A stretch of 40,289 nt of DNA from positions 1 to 40,289 of the forward strand of contig DFBX01000053.1 in the NCBI GenBank assembly GCA_002366795.1, written 5' to 3'. The notes beneath the pieces were generated by a model that saw only the letters and a list, made by a program, of their open reading frames with translations, had not been told where the DNA came from and made no database searches. Within the stretch, counting starts at the first letter, position 1. Each line of letters opens with the position of its first letter. A program made the position numbers and the translations under genes. The DNA is from Rhodobacteraceae bacterium UBA3069 (GTDB lineage: Bacteria; Pseudomonadota; Alphaproteobacteria; Rhodobacterales; Rhodobacteraceae). Shown one piece after another: positions 14,866 to 24,038 of the stretch.

Positions 14866-17800
14866 CTATACTTCCTGCACGTCCAGCACGCCGCCAAGGG
14901 ATTTGATCGCGCCCTTGATCTGCGGATTTATGGGGAAGTCGGCGCCTGCGTCGATTTCCACCTCGCCGGGCAGCGACGGGTTGATCAGGCAGAACTGGAT
15001 CGGGCCACGCCCTACCCCGCGCGCGGCCTCTTTCGCGCCTTCCAGCACGGCGGCGATGGCGGAAATCGCCTCTGCCTCGTCCACGAAAATCTTCAGCCCT
15101 GAACTGCCCGCATCGGCGACCACCGCATCAATCGGCGCGACCGAGCGGCCAATCGGGTCGAACTGGCCCTCGTTGAACTTGGCCTCCATGGTCATGACAA
15201 CCTGATTGGTGCCATCGAACACCTGCCGGATGCGGTCGAAATCATCGGGGAACAGGGCCATGCCCGCGACCTGCCCCGTGGGGTCGGACACGTTCATGCG
15301 AAAGAACCGCGTGCCGCGCCCGGATTTACGCTCTTGCAGGCCGGACACCATGACGCCGACCCTGCCGATCACCGCGCCCTTCATTTCCGCCTGCTGGCGC
15401 AGTTCCTCCAAGGTCAGGATTTTCTTGCGGCGCAGGGCGGGCAGGTAGTCGTCCAGCGGGTGGCCGGACAGGTAGAACCCGATAGCCTTGTGTTCCTCGG
15501 CCAGGCGGTCCACGGGCATCCAGTCCTCGACCGGGGCGATACGCGGTTCGGGCAGGTCGTCGCCTGCCTCGCCGAACAGCGACACCTGGTTGCTGGCGCG
15601 CTGTTCGTGGATCGCGGCGGAATATTGCACCAACCCTTCCAATGCCTCGAACACGCGGCGGCGGTTCGGGTCCAGCTGGTCGAACGCACCGGCGCGGGCC
15701 AGCATTTCAAGCGGCCGTTTGCCGACCCGTTTCAAATCGACGCGGCGGGCAAAATCGAACAGCGTGGCATAGGGCTTTTCCTGCCCTTCGACCTTGCGCG
15801 CATCGGTTATCAGGCGCATCGCCTCCAGCCCGACGTTCTTCAGCGCGCCCAGCGCATAGACCAGTTTCTGATCGACCACATCGAAGGTGGGCAAAGATCG
15901 GTTCACGCAGGGAGGCACGATTTCCACATCCATCCCGCGCCGGACTTCTTCGGCGTAGATCGACAGCTTTTCGGTCAGGTGGATATCGCAATTCATCACG
16001 CCAGCCATGAATTCAACCGGGTGGTTCGCCTTCAGCCAGCCGGTCTGGTAGCTGACGACCGCATAAGCCGCGGCGTGAGATTTGTTGAACCCGTAGTTGG
16101 CGAACTTTTCCAGAAGATCGAAGACTTCGCTGGCCTTCTTTTTCGGCACGCCATTTTCCGCAGCGCCCTTTTCGAATTTGGGGCGTTCGGCGTCCATCGC
16201 CTCCTTGATCTTCTTACCCATGGCGCGGCGCAGCAGATCCGCGCCGCCAAGCGAATAGCCCGCCATGACCTGCGCGATCTGCATCACCTGTTCCTGATAG
16301 ACGATAATGCCCTGGGTTTCCTCAAGGATATGGTCGATCAGCGGGTGGACGGATTCGCGTTCCTTGACCCCGTTCTTTACCTCGCAATAGGTCGGGATAT
16401 TTTCCATCGGGCCGGGGCGATACAGCGCCACAAGCGCCACGATATCCTCGATGCAGGTGGGTTTCATCCGCCGCAGCGCATCCATCATGCCGCTGGATTC
16501 CACCTGGAACACGGCCACCGTCTTGGCCGAGGCGTACAGCTTATAGGTCGGTTCATCATCCAGCGGGATCGCGCCGATGTCGTCCACCGCGCCTTCGGGC
16601 GGCTGGTATAGCTGGCTGCCATCCGGCCCGATATGCAGATGCCGCCCGTTCTTCTTGATCAGGTCCACGGCGTTCTGGATCACGGTCAGGGTTTTCAGAC
16701 CCAGAAAGTCGAACTTCACCAGACCCGCCTGTTCGACCCATTTCATGTTGAACTGGGTCGCGGGCATGTCGGACCGCGGGTCTTGATACAAGGGCACCAG
16801 CCGGTCCAAAGGCCGGTCACCGATCACCACCCCCGCCGCATGGGTCGAGGCGTTGCGCAGCAGACCTTCGACTTGCTGGCCATAATCCAGCAGCCGGGCG
16901 ACCACTTCTTCGTTACGGGCCGCTTCGCGCAGGCGTTCTTCTTGCGCCAATGCTTCGGAGATCGAGACCGGCTTGACCCCTTCCACGGGGATCATTTTCG
17001 ACAGCCGGTCCACCTGCCCGTATGGCATTTGCAAAACGCGGCCGATGTCGCGCACGGCGGCCTTGGACAACAGCGCACCGAAGGTGATGATCTGCCCCAC
17101 CTTGTCGCGGCCGTATTTTTCCTGAACGTATTGAATCACCTCTTCGCGGCGATCCATGCAAAAGTCGATATCGAAGTCGGGCATGGATACCCGTTCGGGG
17201 TTCAGGAACCGTTCGAACAGCAGGGAATAGCGCAGCGGATCAAGGTCGGTGATGGTCAGCGCATAAGCAACCAGCGACCCCGCACCAGACCCCCGTCCCG
17301 GCCCCACCGGGATGCCATTGTCCTTACCCCATTTGATAAAGTCGGCCACGATCAGAAAGTAGCCGGGAAAGCCCATGCCTTCGATGATGCCCAGTTCGAA
17401 TTCCAGCCGTTTCTCGTAATCCTCGACGGGGGCGGCGTGGGGGATGACCTTCAGCCGGGCCTCAAGCCCTTCCTTGGCCTGACGGCGCAGTTCCTGAACC
17501 TCGTCATCGGCGAATTTCGGCAGGATCGGGTCGCGGCGATAGGTCTGGAAAGCGCAGCGTTTGGCGATTTCGACGGTGTTCTGGATCGCTTCGGGCAGGT
17601 CCGCGAACAGGGCCACCATTTCCTGCTGCGATTTGAAATAATGCTGGGCGGTCAGGCGGCGGCGCGGCTGTGACTGGTCCACATATGCGCCTTCCGCGAT
17701 GCAGATCAGCGCATCATGCGCCTCGTACATATCGGGTTTGGGGAAATAGACATCGTTGGTGGCAACCAGGGGCAGCCCCATGTCATAGGCCATTTCCACG

Positions 17801-18381
17801 AAATGCTGTTCGGTCAGGCGCTCGGCTTCGGGTTTGCCATCCTCGCCCGGATGGCGCTGGATTTCGACATAAAGCCGCGAGGGGTAGAACCCCGCCAAGC
17901 TGCGCATCAGATCGCGCGCTTTATCCTGCTGACCGTTGCGCAGCAGCCGCCCCACCGGCCCGTCCGGCCCGCCGGACAGGCAGATCAGCCCCGCCGAAAA
18001 CGCCTCCAGTTCGGCCAACGTGACCTGCGGCAACTGCCCGCCCTTGTCCACGTAAAGACAGGTGTTCAGCCGCATCAGGTTTTCATAGCCTTCCTCGGTC
18101 TGGGCCAGAAGGACAATGGGCGCAGGCGCAATCGGGCGATCCCCCGGCGCCGCTTCGGCATAGGTCATATCGACTTGGCAGCCGACGATCGGCTGGATGC
18201 CCGCGCCGCTGGCCGTCACCGAAAATTCCAATGCCGAGAACAGGTTATTGCTGTCCGTCACGGCAACGGCTGGCATCTCCATCTTCTCGCACAGGGCGGG
18301 CAGCTTTTTCAGCCGCATCGCCCCCTCAAGCAGGGAGTATTCGGTATGGACACGCAGGTGGATGAATTTCGGCTCGCTCAT
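14866..18381 (-). CDS. dnaE: DNA polymerase III subunit alpha
   Basis: The replicative polymerase catalytic subunit. The 1171-residue length fits DnaE1. The N-terminal PHP domain is seen in HLRVHTEYSLLEGAMRL (residues 8-24). The palm carries RGSGAGSLVAYAL and the catalytic aspartates in PDFDIDF (about 399-405). Downstream are the thumb and fingers, the helix-hairpin-helix region and a C-terminal OB fold (VIGRVGVMVSGLQ, near residue 1000). It is not the error-prone DnaE2/ImuC form, since no imuA or imuB gene is adjacent and the C-terminus is full length. The upstream unknown gene ends 39 bases before, so they may share a transcript. Confidence 0.97.
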   Translation of the reverse strand: MSEPKFIHLRVHTEYSLLEGAMRLKKLPALCEKMEMPAVAVTDSNNLFSALEFSVTASGAGIQPIVGCQVDMTYAEAAPGDRPIAPAPIVLLAQTEEGYENLMRLNTCLYVDKGGQLPQVTLAELEAFSAGLICLSGGPDGPVGRLLRNGQQDKARDLMRSLAGFYPSRLYVEIQRHPGEDGKPEAERLTEQHFVEMAYDMGLPLVATNDVYFPKPDMYEAHDALICIAEGAYVDQSQPRRRLTAQHYFKSQQEMVALFADLPEAIQNTVEIAKRCAFQTYRRDPILPKFADDEVQELRRQAKEGLEARLKVIPHAAPVEDYEKRLEFELGIIEGMGFPGYFLIVADFIKWGKDNGIPVGPGRGSGAGSLVAYALTITDLDPLRYSLLFERFLNPERVSMPDFDIDFCMDRREEVIQYVQEKYGRDKVGQIITFGALLSKAAVRDIGRVLQMPYGQVDRLSKMIPVEGVKPVSISEALAQEERLREAARNEEVVARLLDYGQQVEGLLRNASTHAAGVVIGDRPLDRLVPLYQDPRSDMPATQFNMKWVEQAGLVKFDFLGLKTLTVIQNAVDLIKKNGRHLHIGPDGSQLYQPPEGAVDDIGAIPLDDEPTYKLYASAKTVAVFQVESSGMMDALRRMKPTCIEDIVALVALYRPGPMENIPTYCEVKNGVKERESVHPLIDHILEETQGIIVYQEQVMQIAQVMAGYSLGGADLLRRAMGKKIKEAMDAERPKFEKGAAENGVPKKKASEVFDLLEKFANYGFNKSHAAAYAVVSYQTGWLKANHPVEFMAGVMNCDIHLTEKLSIYAEEVRRGMDVEIVPPCVNRSLPTFDVVDQKLVYALGALKNVGLEAMRLITDARKVEGQEKPYATLFDFARRVDLKRVGKRPLEMLARAGAFDQLDPNRRRVFEALEGLVQYSAAIHEQRASNQVSLFGEAGDDLPEPRIAPVEDWMPVDRLAEEHKAIGFYLSGHPLDDYLPALRRKKILTLEELRQQAEMKGAVIGRVGVMVSGLQERKSGRGTRFFRMNVSDPTGQVAGMALFPDDFDRIRQVFDGTNQVVMTMEAKFNEGQFDPIGRSVAPIDAVVADAGSSGLKIFVDEAEAISAIAAVLEGAKEAARGVGRGPIQFCLINPSLPGEVEIDAGADFPINPQIKGAIKSLGGVLDVQEV

Positions 18382-18420
18382 GGCGGCACTCTAGCTTAGG
18401 GGCGCGGGGCCGGAAAGGGG

Positions 18421-19212
18421 TTACGGGCCTGCCGTGGCGACCGGCGCGCAGCCAATGATACGGCCCTTGAAATAGGGGGCGAAACTTCCGTCGATCATAT
18501 AACCGACCTCGCCTTGGTGGGGGATACGCCTGCCGCAGGTTTCCCGATGGTCACCGAACACGCCGCGCCAGTCGCGCAGCACGGTTTTACCAGCCTCAAT
18601 GGCGGGGCGGTTCCTGGCCGTGACCTCAACGACATCACCTTTTTCCAAGCGGAACTGCACCGCGACATCGTTCAGGCGTACGGTCCAGTGTTCGGGGTCA
18701 TGCACCTGCCATTCCAAGGCGCGGTTCAGGGCGATGGCATCAGGCGCCCAGGGCAGTTCGGCCAGATAGCGCATCACTTCGGCACGGTCCACATCCGCCC
18801 CCGTGGCGCGGGCGATGCGGATGGCCGCGAACAGGCGCACCTCCAGCAGGCCGCGCCCGTCTGCATAGCTGTCCAGCACCCGCATGATGCCCTGTTGCGC
18901 GATCCATGCGAAACCGGCACGCCCCGCGCCGATCACCTGCGTCGCGCTCAGCGGCTTCCAGCCAAGGCCGAGTTTCAGTTCCATGCTGGCGGATTGTGTC
19001 AGGCGTAGCGCCGGGGCCGGACGTGTCTGCCCCAAGGCGCGGGCCAGGTAGGCGGCGACCTCGGACGGCAGGTCGGTGCGCGCGCCGGCCTGCGGCTGCG
19101 CCTGCACACGCGCCACTGTCCCATGCGTCACGCGGTAAAAGCGCCACGCGCCCCAACCGACGAAAATGGCAGCCAACCCCAACAGGGCAAGAAGTGTCAC
19201 GACAATCTTCAT
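18421..19212 (-). CDS. Membrane-anchored unknown protein (DUF6544/DUF6920-like)
   Basis: A 263-residue protein with one N-terminal transmembrane helix (about 4-22) and a large, probably periplasmic, domain. The pattern resembles a family annotated as DUF6544 or DUF6920: a QSASMELKLG segment near 68, an RVLDSYADGRGLLEVRLF block near 110 and an LPWAPDAIALNRALEW motif at about 153-168. I recall this family from memory only, so the name is tentative and no function is known. It lies just upstream of dnaE on the same strand and diverges from xdhA across 218 bp. Confidence 0.8.
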   Translation of the reverse strand: MKIVVTLLALLGLAAIFVGWGAWRFYRVTHGTVARVQAQPQAGARTDLPSEVAAYLARALGQTRPAPALRLTQSASMELKLGLGWKPLSATQVIGAGRAGFAWIAQQGIMRVLDSYADGRGLLEVRLFAAIRIARATGADVDRAEVMRYLAELPWAPDAIALNRALEWQVHDPEHWTVRLNDVAVQFRLEKGDVVEVTARNRPAIEAGKTVLRDWRGVFGDHRETCGRRIPHQGEVGYMIDGSFAPYFKGRIIGCAPVATAGP

Positions 19213-19430
19213 GCATCAATGATACCACGGCGACGCGCCGCGAAAATGCGCTGCATCAAGCCGCCCAAATCGCGGGCATTGCCCCCCGCCTGCCTAAATG
19301 ACTTGCAGCTTTTGCTTGCCAAACCCGCCTTGTGCCTGCTTGACTGGGCCAAAGCCCGCGCCTTTTCTACGCCGCATCGAGGGGGCGCTTTGCAGGGCCA
19401 AAACCATGGTAAGGCGGCAGGACGACCCCT
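19213..19430. promoter_or_regulatory. Divergent region upstream of xdhA
   Basis: This 218-bp region separates the unknown membrane protein from the xdh operon. TTGACT (19340-19345), 17 bases and TTTTCT (19363-19368) are a weak promoter candidate for xdhA. No LysR-type regulator gene such as xdhR is adjacent, and no clear operator was seen. Confidence 0.28.
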
Positions 19431-20765
19431 TTGGACATCACCTTTCTTCTGAACGGAGAGAGCCTGACCATCACGGATGCGGACCCGACCGTCACCGTGC
19501 TGGACTGGCTGCGCGAGGCCGGGCTTGTCGGCACCAAGGAAGGCTGCAACGAAGGCGATTGCGGCGCTTGCACCGTGATGGTGACGGATGCGGACGGGAT
19601 AAAACCCCTGAACGCCTGCATCCTTTTCCTGCCGCAACTGCATGGCAAGGCGCTGCGCACCGTCGAAGGCGTCGCGCCCACGGGTGGCTTGCACCCATTC
19701 CAGCAGGCCATGGTGGATCATCACGGATCGCAATGCGGTTTCTGCACGCCGGGGTTCGTCATGTCGGGCGCCGTGGCGCTGACGCAGGACGCGCCCGATT
19801 TCAACCTGGCCTTCGCGGGGAACCTGTGCCGTTGCACCGGCTACGCCCCGATCCTGCGCGCGGCCGAGGCTGCGCGCGATGCGGATGCGCCATGGCTGGC
19901 CGATCTGCCACCACAGGTGACGGCGCAGGCCGCGATTCCCGAAACCGCCGATGCGCTGGCCGAATGGTATACGGCCAACCCCGATGGCACGCTGGTCGCA
20001 GGCGGCACGGATGTCGGGCTTTGGGTCACGAAACAGCTGCGCGATATGGAGCCGGTCGCCTTTCTGCACCGCTGCGCCGATCTGCAATATATCCGGGAGG
20101 ATGAAAGCGGCATTGATATCGGTGCGGGCACGAGCATTGCGCAGGTGCTGGACGCCCTGCCGCAGCTTGCGCCGGTGCTGACGCGCTATGGCTCGGCGCA
20201 GGTGCGTGCGGCGGCAACATTGGGCGGCAACATCGCCAATGGGTCGCCCATCGGGGATGGCCCACCGCTGTTCATCGCCCTTGGCGCCACGCTGCATTTG
20301 CGCCACGGCAACAACCGCCGCAGCCTGCCGCTCGCGGATTTCTTTATCGACTACGGCAAACAAGACCGCACCAAGGGCGAGTTTGTAGAGGCGATCAGCC
20401 TGCCCCCCATCCCCGCCGATTTCAAAGCCTACAAGCTGTCGAAACGGTTGGAACAAGACATTTCCGCGGTCTGCGGCGCGCTCAACATCACGCGCGATGC
20501 TGGCCGGATCACCGACGCCCGCATCGCCTTTGGCGGCATGGCCGCCACCCCGAAACGCGCGCCCCTGACCGAGGCCGCGCTGACCGGCCAGCCATGGACG
20601 CGCGCCACCATCGACACCGCCATGCAGGCGATGGCGCAGGATTTCACCCCTATGTCTGACATGCGCGCCTCTGCCTCTTTCCGGATGAAAGCCGCGCAAA
20701 ACATGCTGCTGCGCTGTTATCTGGAAACCGAAGGCGCGCCCTCGATCATGGAGGTGCAGCCATGA
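19431..20765 (+). CDS. xdhA: Xanthine dehydrogenase small subunit (2Fe-2S, FAD)
   Basis: XdhA carries the two [2Fe-2S] clusters and the FAD of xanthine dehydrogenase, which oxidises hypoxanthine and xanthine to urate and passes electrons to NAD+. The first cluster is bound by C39, C44, C47 and C63, and the second by C102, C105, C133 and C135. The FAD domain follows, with LVAGGTDVGL near residue 186 and TLGGNIANGSPIGDGPP near 263. The start is TTG at 19431, preceded by AGGA at 19419-19422; no in-frame ATG exists upstream. At 444 residues it is close to Rhodobacter XdhA. Its stop overlaps xdhB in an ATGA. Confidence 0.95.
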   Translation: MDITFLLNGESLTITDADPTVTVLDWLREAGLVGTKEGCNEGDCGACTVMVTDADGIKPLNACILFLPQLHGKALRTVEGVAPTGGLHPFQQAMVDHHGSQCGFCTPGFVMSGAVALTQDAPDFNLAFAGNLCRCTGYAPILRAAEAARDADAPWLADLPPQVTAQAAIPETADALAEWYTANPDGTLVAGGTDVGLWVTKQLRDMEPVAFLHRCADLQYIREDESGIDIGAGTSIAQVLDALPQLAPVLTRYGSAQVRAAATLGGNIANGSPIGDGPPLFIALGATLHLRHGNNRRSLPLADFFIDYGKQDRTKGEFVEAISLPPIPADFKAYKLSKRLEQDISAVCGALNITRDAGRITDARIAFGGMAATPKRAPLTEAALTGQPWTRATIDTAMQAMAQDFTPMSDMRASASFRMKAAQNMLLRCYLETEGAPSIMEVQP

Positions 20766-23107
20766 GCGTTGGTAAGCCCCTGCCCCATGACGCGGCCCAC
20801 CTGCATGTCACCGGCACCGCCCGCTATATCGACGATATGCCCCTGCCCGCGGACACGTTGCACGCCGCCTTTGGCCTGAGCAAAGTCGCCGCAGGGTGCA
20901 TCACCGCGATGGATCTGGAAAAGGTGCGCGCCGCCCCAGGCGTGGTCATGGTGCTGGTCGCGGCGGACCTGCCCTTTGCCAACGATGTCTCGCCCTCGGC
21001 CCATGACGAACCGCTTTTGGCCACCGACACCGTGCATTACATGGGCCAGCCCCTGTTCCTGGTTCTGGCGACCAGCCACTTGGCCGCGCGCAAGGCCGCG
21101 CGACTGGGGCACGTCAGCGTGGAAGAAACCAAACCGATCCTGACAATCGATGATGCCTTGGCCGCGGATGCGCGTTTTGAAAACGGCCCCGTGATCTGGG
21201 CGCGCGGCGATGTCGAAGCCGCGCTGTCTGCCGCCCCGAACCTGATCGAGGGCAGCATGGAAATCGGCGGGCAAGAGCATTTCTATCTTGAAGGTCAGGC
21301 CGCCCTCGCCCTGCCGCAGGAAAACGGCGACATGGATGTCATGTCCTCGACCCAGCACCCGACCGAGATCCAGCACAAGGTGGCCGAGGGATTGGGCCTG
21401 CCGCAACACGGGGTCAGGGTCGAAACGCGGCGCATGGGTGGCGCTTTCGGCGGCAAGGAAAGCCAGGGCAATGCGCTTGCAGTGGCCTGTGCCGTGGGCG
21501 CGCATCTGACAGGACGGCCTGTGAAGATGCGCTATGACCGCGACGACGATATGATCATCACCGGCAAGCGCCACGATTTCCGCATCGCCTATCGCGCGGG
21601 GTTCGACGACAGCGGCATGCTGACGGGGGTTGATTTCCGCCAATATGCCCGCTGCGGATGGGCGCAAGACCTTTCCCTGCCCGTGGCCGACCGCGCCATG
21701 CTGCACGCAGACAACGCCTATTTCCTTCCGCATGTGCGGATCGAAAGCCACCGTTTGCGCACCAACACCCAAAGCGCCACGGCCTTTCGCGGTTTCGGCG
21801 GCCCGCAGGGCATGGTGGGGATCGAACGGGTGATGGACCAGATCGCGCATAAGCTGGGGCTGGACGGGGCCGAGGTCAGGCGGCGCAATTACTATGACGC
21901 GCCGCAGCCCACCGGCGCGGGCACCGGACACCGCTATGGCCGCGCGCATTCCCCGGCGCAGGCGCAGCTGCGCAACCTGACCCCCTACGGGATGAAGGTG
22001 CAGGGCTTTTTGCTGAATGACATGACCGCCGATCTGATCGCACGGTCCGATTACATCGCACGACGCGCTGCGGTTGACCGGTTCAACGCTGAAAACGAGG
22101 TGCTGAAAAAGGGTCTGTCGCTGACGCCGGTGAAATTCGGGATTTCCTTTACTCTTTCACATCTCAACCAGGCGGGGGCCTTGGTTCATGTCTATGCCGA
22201 CGGGTCCGTACGCATGAACCACGGCGGCACGGAAATGGGCCAGGGTCTGTTCCAGAAGGTCGCCCAAGTGGCCGCCAGCCGTTTCGGTATCGGGGTGGAG
22301 GCAGTGCGCATCACCGCCACCGACACGGGCAAGGTGCCGAACACATCGGCCACGGCGGCGTCTTCCGGGACGGACCTGAACGGCATGGCGGTGGCGGCGG
22401 CCTGTGATACCATACGTGAACGTATGTCGGCCCATCTGGCAGAGGCCAAAGGCTGCGCGCCCGAACAGGTGGTGTTCGAAGGCGGCAACGTCCGCTGGCC
22501 CGGCGGATCCATACCCTTTGCCGAGGCCGCAGCACGGGCCTATGCCGCCCGCATCAGCCTGTCGGCCACGGGATTTTATGCCACGCCCGGCCTGTCTTGG
22601 GACCGGCAGAAAGGCCATGGCACGCCGTTCTTCTACTTCGCCCATGGTGTCGCTGTGACCGAAGCCGTGATCGACACCCTGACAGGTGAAAACCGTCTGT
22701 TGCGCACCGACATCCTGCATGATGCGGGGGCCTCGTTGAACCCGGCCATCGACATTGGCCAGATCGAGGGCGGGTATGTGCAGGGCGCGGGCTGGCTGAC
22801 CTGCGAGGAACTGGTCTGGGACAACAGGGGCGCGCTGCGCACACATGCACCCTCGACCTACAAAATCCCCGCCGTGTCGGACCCGCCGCCGGTGTTCAAC
22901 GTCGCGCTTTGGCCTGGCGCGAACCGGGCGGACACGATTTACCGGTCCAAGGCCGTGGGCGAGCCGCCCTTCATGCTGGGCATTTCGGCTTTTCTGGCGC
23001 TGTCCGATGCGGTGGCTGCCTGCGGTGCGGGCTATCCCGCGCTGGATGCGCCCGCCACGCCAGAGCGGATACTGGCCGCCGTGGAAAGGGTACGCGATGG
23101 GGTTTGA
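20762..23107 (+). CDS. xdhB: Xanthine dehydrogenase large subunit (molybdenum cofactor)
   Basis: XdhB binds the molybdopterin cofactor and the purine substrate. The 781-residue protein has the aldehyde oxidase/xanthine dehydrogenase hammerhead (about 15-120) and Mo-binding domains. Substrate-site residues are seen in GQEHFYLEGQAALA (about 170-183) and in AFRGFGGPQG (about 340-350), and the catalytic base is E734 in GEPPFML, matching the essential Glu of Rhodobacter capsulatus XdhB. GGAFGGKE near 224-231 is a conserved cofactor contact. It overlaps xdhA by four bases and xdhC by eleven, so subunits and maturation factor are co-translated. Confidence 0.96.
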   Translation: MSVGKPLPHDAAHLHVTGTARYIDDMPLPADTLHAAFGLSKVAAGCITAMDLEKVRAAPGVVMVLVAADLPFANDVSPSAHDEPLLATDTVHYMGQPLFLVLATSHLAARKAARLGHVSVEETKPILTIDDALAADARFENGPVIWARGDVEAALSAAPNLIEGSMEIGGQEHFYLEGQAALALPQENGDMDVMSSTQHPTEIQHKVAEGLGLPQHGVRVETRRMGGAFGGKESQGNALAVACAVGAHLTGRPVKMRYDRDDDMIITGKRHDFRIAYRAGFDDSGMLTGVDFRQYARCGWAQDLSLPVADRAMLHADNAYFLPHVRIESHRLRTNTQSATAFRGFGGPQGMVGIERVMDQIAHKLGLDGAEVRRRNYYDAPQPTGAGTGHRYGRAHSPAQAQLRNLTPYGMKVQGFLLNDMTADLIARSDYIARRAAVDRFNAENEVLKKGLSLTPVKFGISFTLSHLNQAGALVHVYADGSVRMNHGGTEMGQGLFQKVAQVAASRFGIGVEAVRITATDTGKVPNTSATAASSGTDLNGMAVAAACDTIRERMSAHLAEAKGCAPEQVVFEGGNVRWPGGSIPFAEAAARAYAARISLSATGFYATPGLSWDRQKGHGTPFFYFAHGVAVTEAVIDTLTGENRLLRTDILHDAGASLNPAIDIGQIEGGYVQGAGWLTCEELVWDNRGALRTHAPSTYKIPAVSDPPPVFNVALWPGANRADTIYRSKAVGEPPFMLGISAFLALSDAVAACGAGYPALDAPATPERILAAVERVRDGV

Positions 23108-24038
23108 CGCGCAGACCCTGCGGGCCGTGATCGCCGCCCATGGTCCCGTGATCCGCGTGGTGATCGCGCGCGCCCAAGGGTCGGCCCCGCGCGAGGCTGG
23201 CACGGCGATGCTGGTCTGGGAAGGTGGGCAAGATGGCACTATCGGCGGCGGCGCGTTGGAATTTGAGGCGACCGAACGGGCCCGCGATATGCTGCGCGAC
23301 GGCGACGCGGACCACGCCCTGACTCGGGCCCTTGGCCCCGACCTGGGGCAATGCTGCGGCGGACGGGTCCAGCTGTGGCTGGAACGATGGGATGCCGCAC
23401 GGCTGAACGGTCAGCAAGGCGCGGTACTGGCGCGCAGCCTGACCGAAACCGCCATGCCGCTATCGATCAAACGCGCCCTTGCACAGGCGCGGCAGGGCCA
23501 GCCGCTGGAAACGCAACTGACCCAAGGCTGGCTGATCGAGCCTCTTGCCTCGCGGCAAACCCCGGTCTGGATCTGGGGCGCGGGCCATGTGGGCCGTGCA
23601 TTGGTGCAGACCCTTGCCGCCCTGCCCGACTTGCCGCTGACATGGGTGGACACGGGCGCGGACCGCTTCCCCGAAATCATCCCGCAGGGCGTCACAACCA
23701 TTCCCGCCGCCGAACCGGCGCGGCTGATGGCCCATGCCCCCCATGACGCGCATCACCTGATCCTGACCTATTCGCACGCGCTTGATCTGGCCCTGTGCGA
23801 CGCGGCCCTGCGCAGGGGATTCGCATCCGCAGGGGTGATCGGATCGGACAGCAAATGGGTTCGTTTCTCTAAACGGTTGCGCGAAGCGGGCCATGCAAAC
23901 GCCCAAATCGCGCGCATATGCTGCCCGATTGGGCATAAAGCCTTGGGCAAGCACCCGCAGGCCATTGCCGTAGGCGTCGCCTCTGCGCTACTTACGGATT
24001 TGGCCGAACGGTCAAAAGAACGGGAAAAGATCGCGTGA
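23097..24038 (+). CDS. xdhC: Xanthine dehydrogenase accessory protein
   Basis: XdhC binds molybdenum cofactor, promotes its sulfuration and inserts it into XdhB; it is not part of the mature enzyme. The 313-residue product has the N-terminal XdhC/CoxI domain (GSAPREAGTAML near 24-35, GTIGGGALE near 44-52, and a CCGG motif near 84) and a C-terminal Rossmann domain (WIWGAGHVGRALV near 157-169). The ATG at 23097 lies inside the end of xdhB. A longer in-frame extension upstream is antisense to nothing but wholly within xdhB and is rejected. Its stop overlaps the GTG of the ABC ATPase (GTGA). Confidence 0.94.
   Translation: MGFDAQTLRAVIAAHGPVIRVVIARAQGSAPREAGTAMLVWEGGQDGTIGGGALEFEATERARDMLRDGDADHALTRALGPDLGQCCGGRVQLWLERWDAARLNGQQGAVLARSLTETAMPLSIKRALAQARQGQPLETQLTQGWLIEPLASRQTPVWIWGAGHVGRALVQTLAALPDLPLTWVDTGADRFPEIIPQGVTTIPAAEPARLMAHAPHDAHHLILTYSHALDLALCDAALRRGFASAGVIGSDSKWVRFSKRLREAGHANAQIARICCPIGHKALGKHPQAIAVGVASALLTDLAERSKEREKIA

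Noticed and set aside
19209..20699. Long minus-strand open frame antisense to xdhA
   Set aside because: xdhA carries both Fe-S motifs; the opposite frame has no recognisable domain.
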